Shown here: piece by piece, positions 57,542 through 64,000 of the stretch | Layout of the letters: every line of letters starts with the position of its first letter | Position numbering within the stretch: the first letter of the stretch is position 1 | Source of the DNA: Channallabes apus | Taxonomy: Eukaryota; Chordata; Actinopteri; Siluriformes; Clariidae | NCBI GenBank assembly: GCA_030522415.1 | Contig: CM060115.1 | Location: 9,459,579 to 9,523,578 of the forward strand | Reading direction: 5' to 3' | DNA length: 64,000 nt | The notes under the pieces: generated by a model | What the model saw: the letters and a program-made list of their open reading frames with translations, nothing else | Database searches by the model: none | Told to the model about the DNA's origin: nothing | Made by a program: the position numbers and the translations under genes

Positions 57542-57649
57542 TAGATGCACTCTAGCTTAAAAAAATAATAAAAAATCTTGGTTAAGCAGCAAATTCCTGC
57601 GAAAAACAAACCCTTTAATTAAAGAAAGACAGTAAACAAGCCAGGCTCC

Positions 57650-57890
57650 ACAGTCCGTGTTCGATTCCCACCTTTGCGTGCATGGAATTTGCATGTTTTC
57701 CCCGTGCTTGGTGGGTTTCCGCCGGGTACTCCAGTTTAGTCCAAAGACATGCAGATTAGGCTAATTGGCGTTCCCAAATTGCCTGTATTGTGTGGATGAT
57801 TGTGTGAGTGTGTTTATGTGTGTTCCCTTCGATAGGTCGGGAGCCTGTCTAGGGTGTACCTCACCACGTGCCCACATGACCCTGTATAAC
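57650..57890 (+). mobile_element. tRNA-derived SINE (family A) copy
   Basis: GTGTTCGATTCCCACC, GTGCATGGAATTTGCATG, CCCCGTGCTTGGTGGG and AGCCTGTCTAGGGTGTACC follow family A order; the 3' tail is missing. Confidence 0.75.
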
Positions 57891-57894
57891 TAGC

Positions 57895-59005
57895 CAAAAG
57901 AAGACCTACTGTATGCTACAGTAGTTCCCTGTTGTCATGCTAGCACTGTGTAACAACTCAGTAGCAGCTAGCTGTCCTATCTATTTGTCTACTGTTTTTG
58001 AGTGACATACGTATCTTCATCATCAATGATGTATTTACTGTAGGTTTTTGGAAAGCTCCTCAAATTAACAATATAGAAAATTTTATTTTCTGAAACATAA
58101 AATCCCAGTGCATTTCAAAACGTATAATTCCACCTCCTCTTAAGTTGAGTAGTTGATATACAGTATATATCTACTTATTATCTTTTTTTTTAGCCATGAG
58201 ATTTTTTAATTTTCATTTTAAGAAAGTAGTATCTCTTCTTTCCTTTAAATACGAAGGATGTAAAGCTGAGGAGCTAAAAGGCAGAGCTGAGGGCGGAAGC
58301 GACGGCACGAATCAGCCAAAAGATGTATGAGAATGACAGCGAGTGACTCACCGAGGTGAAACTTGTGGAGATAATAGGAGAGAGAGAGAGAGAGAGGAAG
58401 AGAGAAAGAGAGAGCAAAAGAGAGAGAGAGAGAGAGAGAAAGAGGGGGGAAAAAGACGGAGAGAGAGATGGAGGACTCACTTACGATGGTAATGTGCAGT
58501 AGTGTGGCAGGAGCGAAGGAGGGAGCGAGGGAAATCACTCACTGGGGGCGGTAATGCGAGGAACAGAATGAGAGAGAGAAGGATGGAGGGAGAGAAATCA
58601 TGGCTTTGTGGCAGAGCGGACAGAACGGCGCGAAAATGGGAGGACGATAAACGACAGAGAGCATAACGGCCCAGTGAATGGAAGGATCGGGAGAAATAAA
58701 CGGGTAAAAGGAATGAGAAGAAAAAGAGGGCTTAAAAGTACCTGGGGACAAAAGAGACACCATTTTAGTTTTTTTTTATTTATTTAGTTTTTTTTTTGGT
58801 GATGCACAAAACGACTAGATTTGATATTAAAGTGTGCATCTTTGTGTGAACACAATCCTTAGCGGGCAAAGGAAGAGGACTCAAAACACAATAGCATATG
58901 TGCATGTTGTTTGCCCCGAGGGTGTTTATACACTTGACACCGCACCTTTGTGGATTTATGAATTCAAGAATATGTGCTTTCAAGGAGCTTCGTGATTGTC
59001 TGGGT
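57895..59005. repeat. Purine-rich (GA)n region within the IgLON intron
   Basis: 58376-58470 is an almost pure AG tract with AGAGAG runs, and AG-rich sequence continues to about 58740. The remaining intron sequence shows nothing recognisable. Confidence 0.7.
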
Positions 59006-59013
59006 GTACTCAC

Positions 59014-59165
59014 TGAAGAGCAGCATGCTGGCGTTGGAGGCCCCTAGGCGGTTGGAGGCGAAGCAGGTGTAGTTGCCGAAGTGTTTCTCAGTGACGTTGG
59101 TGAAGAGCAGCAGGGAACGCGTCTTCTCGTTTTTAATCCTTAGCATGTTGTCGGTATCCATCAGT
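59014..59165 (-). CDS. iglon5: IgLON family member 5-like, penultimate coding exon (third Ig domain)
   Basis: A 152-bp minus-strand exon between acceptor TTTTCCTTCAG (ending at 59166) and donor GTGAGT (from 59013). It encodes about 50 residues, including MLRIKNEKTRSLLLFTNVTE, HFGNYTCFASNRLGASNASM and LLF. YTC is the second cysteine of an Ig fold, and NVT and NAS are N-glycosylation sites. The ERTRSMLLFANV-like and NRLGASxASM stretches fit IGLON5 better than LSAMP, OPCML, NTM or NEGR1, as I remember those proteins. The earlier exons are not in the window. The protein is a GPI-anchored neuronal cell-adhesion molecule. Confidence 0.82.
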
Positions 59166-59839
59166 CTGAAGGAAAAGATGCAAGAACATTGGATCATCAA
59201 GAACGGTTTCAGTTAATAACCATGAAGATGGCTTTGGTTTGCTTCAAAACAAACAGTTTTGCTGTGATGTGGCTTGTGATGCCAGTTTTGCAGCCAATTA
59301 GTAATCGAGCAAAGTAGGCTCCATGTTAACTAAAACATATTTCATGTTATAGATTTGCACTTTTGCCAATATAACAAGGGATCGATTTATGCTGACACTG
59401 TCCATAACCCAAACCAGGATGGGTTACCTTTTGAATTTTCATAAAATCTCAATATTTTTAAGCTTGTCCGTTCTTAAAAGTGCTATGCAAATAAAAATTA
59501 ATTGAATCAAAGAGTTTTCACGTACAAAACAACACACACAAAGAAAAAGCTTTTCAATCTTGCAAAATGTCAACATTACCAAAGTAAATTCTCAAATGCA
59601 CTGTAGGGCTAAATGTACTGTTATTCATCTCACATGAATGCTATTTTCTGTTCATTCCGAATCATCACCAGGATCCACGGATGTCTTAGCAAATAGCATT
59701 CCAGGATTAAACTATAAACATTTATATTACCTCAGAATTAGGCAGCTTTCACACAAGGCACGATTTCAATGTACCATTCTCGGATACAACTCCTCCTCCT
59801 TCCCCTGAAACAAGCTTTCAGATTTCCTCATTAAAGATG

Positions 59840-60180
59840 TTTTAGGCAACGAAACATGACTTCACTTCCATCATCAGAAGTGAATCTTCGTCCTCATAGG
59901 GATGTTTTCGGAGGACTAAACTTGTGAAAGTCCAATGAAGTGAGATCGGGAACTCTAACGATTGCCCACACTGTCGACACTGAAAAACTAAATCTTTCCA
60001 GAGTGCCAGATGTGTGCATATGAGTGTATCATGCAAGATCACGACACCCTTGGATATCAGTCCTCTGTGTTTAGTCGGAAGTTTAGGCTTCAGGTCTTCA
60101 ATAAGAATCTCACTGTAATGAGCACTAGTGATTGTCGAACCTTTTTTCTGATAATGTTCTAATACTGGCCCTTGTTAATT
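59840..60180 (-). pseudogene. Mariner-like transposase, C-terminal part
   Basis: Minus strand: QGPVLEHYQKKGSTITSAHY, EILIEDLKPKLPTKHRGLIS, KGVVILHDTLICTHLALW, then a degraded C-terminus (about 60042-59842). This is the catalytic half of a mariner-type transposase. The catalytic Asp region HDN is changed to HDT. The upstream continuation is found at 63355-63420, on the other side of the LINE. Confidence 0.65.
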
Positions 60181-60221
60181 CCAGAAAACTGTCTTCTTCT
60201 TTGTCTTTTGGCTGTTCCCTT

Positions 60222-61781
60222 TCAGGGGTCGCCACAGCGAATCATCTGCCTCCATCTAACCCTATCCTCTGCATCCTCTTCTCTCACACCAACTAACTTC
60301 ATGTCCTCTCTCACTGCATCCATAAATCTCCTCTTTGGTCTTCCTCTAGACCTCCTGCCTGGCAGTTCCAACCTCAGCATCCTTCTACCGATATATTCAC
60401 ACTCTCTCCTCTGAACATGTCCAAACCACCTCAATCTGGCCTTTCTGACTTTATCTCCAAAACATCTAACATGGGTTGTCCCTCTGATGAACTCATTCTT
60501 GATCCTATCCATCCATGTCACTCCCAAAGAGAACCTCAACATCTTCAGCTCTGCTACCTCTAGCTCTGCCTCCTGTCTTTTCTTCAGTGCCACTGTCTCT
60601 AAGCCGTAGAGCATTGCTGGTCTCACCACTGTCCTGTACACCTTTCCTTTCATTCTCGCTGATACTCTTTTATCGCACAACACACCTGACACTTTTCTCC
60701 ACCCATTCCAACCTGCCTGTACTCGCCTCTTCACCTCCTTTGAACACTCTCCGTTGCTCTCGACCGTTGACCCTAAGTACTTAAAATCCTGCACCTTCTT
60801 TACCTCTGCTCCCTGTAGCCTCACTGTTCCTCTTGGGTCCCTCTCATTCACACACATGTATTCCGTCTTGCTGTGGCTAACCTTCATTCCTCTGCTTTCC
60901 AGAGCGTACCTCCACCTCTCCAAATTTTCCTCCACCTGTTCCCTGCTCTCGCTACAAAGCACAATGTCATCTGCAAACATCATAGTCCATGGAGACTCCT
61001 GTCTAACTTCATCTGTCATCCTGTCCATCACTAGAGCAAACAAAAAGGGGCTTAGAGCCAATCCTTGATGCAGACCCACCTCCACCTTGAACTCTTCTGT
61101 CACACCTACAGCACATCTTACCACTGTCTTACAGCTCTCATACATGTCCTGCACCACTCTAACATACTTCTCTGCCTCTCCAGACTTCCTCATACAACAC
61201 CACAGCTCCTCTCTCGGCACCCTGTCGTACGCTTTCTCTAAATCTACAAAGACACAATGCAACTCTTTATTACCTTCTCTGTACTTCTCCACCAGCATCC
61301 TCAAACCAAATACTGCATCTGATGTACTCTTTCTAGGCATAAAACCATATTGCTGCTCACAAATTCTCACCTCTGCCCTTAACCTAGCTTCCACTACTCT
61401 TTCCCACAGCTTCATTGTATGGCTCATTAGCTTTATACCTCTGTAATTGCCACAGCTCTGCACATCTCCCTTGTTCTTAAAAATCGGCACCAATACACTT
61501 CTCCTCCATTCCTCTGGAATCCTCTCATTCTCCAAGATCTCGTTAAACAGACTAGTCAGAAACTCTACTGCCACCTCTCCTAAGCACTTCCATACCTCCA
61601 CAGGCATGTCATCAGGACCAACAGCCTTTCCACTCTTCATCCTCTTCAACGCCCTTCTCACCTCACTTTTACTAATATTTGCTACTTCCTGCTCCACAAC
61701 AGTCACCTCTTCTACTCTTTGTTCTCTTTCGTTTTCCTCATTCATCAACTCCTCAAAGTACTCCTTCCATCTTCCCATCAC
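60222..61781 (-). CDS. RTE LINE reverse transcriptase portion
   Basis: 519 codons open without a stop. The RT core is recognisable: GPDDMPVEVWK (residues 55-65), IPEEWRRSVLVPIFKNKGD (about 88-106), NYRGIKLMSHTMKLWERVV, QYGFMPRKSTSDA (144-156), FVDLEKAYDRVPR (178-190; first catalytic Asp), GLHQGLALSPFLFALVMD (236-253) and MMFADDIVL (267-275; catalytic FADD). The carboxyl part ends in the RWFGHVQRR and RGRPKRRF motifs usual for RTE/BovB-like ORFs. It would normally be fused to the endonuclease. Here a single frame change near 61810 separates them. GLHQGLALSP has Leu where Ser is more usual. Confidence 0.9.
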   Translation of the reverse strand: MMGRWKEYFEELMNEENEREQRVEEVTVVEQEVANISKSEVRRALKRMKSGKAVGPDDMPVEVWKCLGEVAVEFLTSLFNEILENERIPEEWRRSVLVPIFKNKGDVQSCGNYRGIKLMSHTMKLWERVVEARLRAEVRICEQQYGFMPRKSTSDAVFGLRMLVEKYREGNKELHCVFVDLEKAYDRVPREELWCCMRKSGEAEKYVRVVQDMYESCKTVVRCAVGVTEEFKVEVGLHQGLALSPFLFALVMDRMTDEVRQESPWTMMFADDIVLCSESREQVEENLERWRYALESRGMKVSHSKTEYMCVNERDPRGTVRLQGAEVKKVQDFKYLGSTVESNGECSKEVKRRVQAGWNGWRKVSGVLCDKRVSARMKGKVYRTVVRPAMLYGLETVALKKRQEAELEVAELKMLRFSLGVTWMDRIKNEFIRGTTHVRCFGDKVRKARLRWFGHVQRRECEYIGRRMLRLELPGRRSRGRPKRRFMDAVREDMKLVGVREEDAEDRVRWRQMIRCGDP

Positions 61782-63291
61782 CCTCCTGGCATCTGTCAGT
61801 ACATTTCCATCTCTCTTTAATCACTCTAACCTGCTGCACATCCTTCCTATCTCTATCTCTTTGCCTCGCCAACCTGTACAGATCCACCTCACCCTCCTTA
61901 CTGTCCAGCCTAGCATACAAGTCCTCATATGCTCTTTGTTTGGCCTTTGCCACTTCTACCTTCACCTTACGCTGCATTTCCCTGTACTCCTGTCTATTCT
62001 CTTCAGTCCTCTCAGTGTCCCACTTCTTCTTGGCTAGCCTCTTTCCCTGTATACACTCCTGGACTTCCTCATTCCACCACCAAGTCTCCTTGTCCCCTTT
62101 TCCCTTACCTGATGATACACCAAGTACCCTCTTACCTGTCTCCCTGATCACATTGGCTGTAGTTGTCCAATCAACTGAAAGCATCTCCTGACCACCCATA
62201 GCTTGTCTCAACTCCTCCCTAAAGACTACACAACATTCTTCCTTTCTCAGCTTCCACCACTTTGTCCTCTGCTCTGCCTTTGTCCTCTTCACCTTACTCA
62301 CCACCAGGGTTATTTTACACACCACCATTCTGTGTTGTCTGGCTACACTCTCCCCTACCAACACCTTGCAGTCACTGATCTCTTTGAGATTACAACGTCG
62401 ACACAAGATGTAGTCCACCTGAGTGCTTCTGCCTCCACTCTTATATGTCACCCTATGTTCCTGCCCCTTCTGGAAGAAAGTATTTACTACTGCCATTTCC
62501 ATCCTCTTTGCAAAGTCCACCACCATCTGTCCTTCTACATTCCTGTCCTGAAGACCAAACCTGCCCATCACATTTTCATCCCCTCTGTTCCCTTCCCCAA
62601 CATGTCCATTGAAGTCTGCACCAATCACAACTCTCTCATCTCTGGGGATGCTCTGCATCATTTCATCTAACTCACTCCAGAATTTCTCCTTCTCTTCTAA
62701 CACACATCCTACCTGTGGAGCATAACCACTAACAACATTGATCATCACACCATCAATTTCCAGCTTCAGACTCATCACCCTATCTGATACTCTCTTCACC
62801 TCTAGAACATTCCTAACAAACTCCTCTTTCAGGATAACTCCTACTCCATTTCTTTTCCTATCCACACCATGGTAAAACAACTTGAACCCTGATCCTAAGC
62901 TTCTAGCTTTGCTACCTTCCCACCTGGTCTCCTGGACACACAGTATATCCACCTTCCTTCTCTGCATCATATCAACCAACTCTCTTCCCTTCCCTGTCAT
63001 GGTCCCAACATTCAAGGTCCCTACTTTCACTCCTAAACTCTTGCCTTTCCTCTTCTCTCTCTGCTTTCGAACACGCCTTCCTGCTCTCCTTCTTCGACCA
63101 ACAGTAGCCCAATTTCCACCGGCACCCTGTAGGTTAACAGCACCAGTGGCGGTCGTTGTTAACCCGGGCCACGACCGATCCGGTATGGAAATGATATTTC
63201 TGATTCGCATCATTGATTTGGCAAATGTTTTACGTCGGATGCCCTTCCTGACACAACCATCTGCATTTATCCAGACTTGGGACTGGCACAA
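61753..63291 (-). CDS. RTE LINE endonuclease portion
   Basis: 512 codons open. The AP-endonuclease-like domain (about residues 88-330) has the expected active-site positions: GTLNVGT (Asn94), CVQETRW (Glu121), GADFNGH (Asp226, Asn228), STQVDYIL (Asp293) and ARQHRMV (His320). Residues 1-60 resemble translated leader, so the true start may be downstream. After about residue 490 the frame departs from the expected linker and stops at 61753, consistent with a 1-base indel that uncouples it from the reverse transcriptase. Most of the domain looks undamaged, so the insertion is probably young. Confidence 0.88.
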   Translation of the reverse strand: MCQSQVWINADGCVRKGIRRKTFAKSMMRIRNIISIPDRSWPGLTTTATGAVNLQGAGGNWATVGRRRRAGRRVRKQREKRKGKSLGVKVGTLNVGTMTGKGRELVDMMQRRKVDILCVQETRWEGSKARSLGSGFKLFYHGVDRKRNGVGVILKEEFVRNVLEVKRVSDRVMSLKLEIDGVMINVVSGYAPQVGCVLEEKEKFWSELDEMMQSIPRDERVVIGADFNGHVGEGNRGDENVMGRFGLQDRNVEGQMVVDFAKRMEMAVVNTFFQKGQEHRVTYKSGGRSTQVDYILCRRCNLKEISDCKVLVGESVARQHRMVVCKITLVVSKVKRTKAEQRTKWWKLRKEECCVVFREELRQAMGGQEMLSVDWTTTANVIRETGKRVLGVSSGKGKGDKETWWWNEEVQECIQGKRLAKKKWDTERTEENRQEYREMQRKVKVEVAKAKQRAYEDLYARLDSKEGEVDLYRLARQRDRDRKDVQQVRVIKERWKCTDRCQEGDGKMEGVL

Positions 63292-63354
63292 GAAGACACT
63301 AGATTGCGCCCCCCCATGGTTGCATTAAGAGAGAGCAGAACCCCAGAAAACTGT

Positions 63355-63425
63355 AAACATCAATTTTCCAGCTGATGGCTGACCTTTGAACTTGTTCTTG
63401 GTCGGTGACTGAAAATGTTTCTCTG
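63355..63425 (-). pseudogene. Mariner-like transposase, upstream part split off by the LINE
   Basis: Minus strand reads HFQSPTKNKFKGQPSAGKLM then FTVF, which continues after the LINE as QGPVLEHY at 60180. The protein register is kept across the LINE if one copy of the 12-bp target duplication is removed. Confidence 0.7.
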
Positions 63426-63499
63426 CCGTTTTAGTCTCATGCTCTTTTCTCTATAAGAAAAGCTCACCCTTCTTAAGAGTATCAATCCAAATTGTGTGT

Positions 63500-63952
63500 T
63501 TTTTTTTTTTTTTTGGGTTTATCCAATTTTCTCTCCAATTTAGTCGTGGCCAATTCCTCCCCATCACTAGGGGGCTCCCACATTAAGGCCACTACCACTC
63601 AGTCAGGAGGGCGAAGACTATCACATGTTTCCTCCGAACCGCGTGACGTCAACCGACTGCATTTTTACGAACTGCTTGCTCACGCACCATTAGGGGCGGA
63701 GTAACACAATCGGAGGAAAGCGCTATCCGCTCCTTCCGCGTGCGCAAGTTCATAGACGCCCCTGATTGGCTGTAGAGCCGTGAATAATGTGGGAGCGCAA
63801 GTACCTCTCATCCCTCCCCCATGAGAGAGCTTGGCCAATCAGCTCTCTCTATGCCTCCAGCTGTGAGAGGAAAACAGCATCACCCGGGGTTCGAACCAGT
63901 GCTCTCCGGATGATAGGGCGAGCTCTTTACCACTGCGCCACTTGGAGGCCAA
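63500..63952 (-). mobile_element. tRNA-derived SINE (family B), about 450 bp
   Basis: Minus strand: AAGTGGCGCAGTGGTAAAGA (A box), CACTGGTTCGAACCCCGG (B box), then GCCAATCAGGGGCGTC and AATGTGGGAGCCCCC, ending in a poly-A (poly-T at 63500-63515 on the plus strand). Imperfect target duplications, CAATCCAAATTGTG (63484) and CAATCTAAATTATG (63950), flank it. Confidence 0.85.
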
Positions 63953-64000
63953 TCTAAATTATGTTTGCAGATCTCAAAAAACTTTCTCCAGTGATACATT

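Larger units (their letters stand above)
54753..59013 (-). other. Last intron of the IgLON gene, filled with repeats
   Basis: Bounded by GTGAGT (minus, 59013-59008) and TTCCGTAG (ending at 54753). It holds SINE (about 55340-55690), Tc1 with nested L2 (55726-57541), SINE family A (57650-57890) and a GA-rich tract (58376-58470). Confidence 0.7.
60193..63342 (-). mobile_element. Apparently full-length RTE-clade LINE, 3.15 kb
   Basis: Flanked by an identical 12-bp duplication, CCAGAAAACTGT (60181-60192 and 63343-63354). It carries, in order on the minus strand, an apurinic-type endonuclease and a reverse transcriptase, in two frames overlapping at 61753-61781. The 5' UTR is about 130 bp and the 3' end, about 30 bp, has no long poly-A. 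It inserted into a mariner-like transposase. A truncated relative is at 27.74-28.01 kb. Confidence 0.92.

Noticed and set aside
60515..62670. Several plus-strand open frames of 70-196 codons
   Set aside because: Antisense shadows of the minus-strand RTE LINE coding region.

Overview
This window looks like teleost fish nuclear DNA. It is AT-rich and gene-poor, and it is dense in fish-type transposable elements: several Tc1/mariner lineages, hAT, PIF/Harbinger-like, DIRS, RTE and L2 LINEs, and tRNA-derived SINEs. The host genes are vertebrate-specific. The abundance of Tc1 elements would suit a catfish or another otophysan, but that is inference and I cannot name the species.

Two host loci are visible. 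(1) A free fatty acid receptor cluster on the + strand has two intact, single-coding-exon FFAR2/3-type GPCRs (10072-11037 and 28855-29835). Each sits just downstream of a splice acceptor, so each probably has an upstream non-coding exon. A roughly 190-bp broken FFAR fragment (about 28081-28272) lies 0.6 kb upstream of the second gene. A promoter-like block at the left edge (1-85) resembles the predicted promoter of the first gene (about 7935-8017), so the array may extend leftward. (2) The last two coding exons of an IgLON-family, GPI-anchored adhesion gene lie on the - strand (59014-59165 and 54652-54752). The sequence best fits IGLON5. Its remaining exons lie beyond the right edge.

Layout. 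1-5 kb: a decayed IS630/Tc1-mariner-type transposase with an apparent intron, then a decayed DIRS-like retroelement carrying a nested solo LTR. 5.7-7.8 kb: SINE, hAT-like MITE and L2 pieces. 8-11 kb: first FFAR gene. 12-14 kb: SINE, microsatellites and a hairpin. 14.6-19.7 kb: a nested structure in which PIF/Harbinger-like ends enclose a MITE and a foldback element with about 700-bp arms, and a Tc1 element sits in the foldback loop. 19.7-26.5 kb: Tc1, L2, mariner and SINE fragments. 27.6-29.9 kb: FFAR fragment, duplicated flanks and second FFAR gene. 30-46 kb: mostly unrecognised DNA with SINE and Tc1 fragments, a hAT element with an exact 8-bp target duplication, and a head-to-head pair of deleted Tc1 copies. 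47-54.6 kb: SINEs, microsatellites, a CCAAT-bearing minisatellite and DNA that may be 3' UTR of the IgLON gene. 54.6-59.2 kb: the IgLON terminal exons and the repeat-filled intron between them. 59.8-63.4 kb: a mariner relic split by an apparently full-length RTE LINE. 63.5-63.95 kb: a SINE.

The two host loci have no evident functional link. The FFARs would be Gi/Gq-coupled plasma-membrane receptors for short-chain fatty acids, and the IgLON protein a neuronal surface adhesion molecule. All family assignments were made by reading the sequence; no database search was possible.
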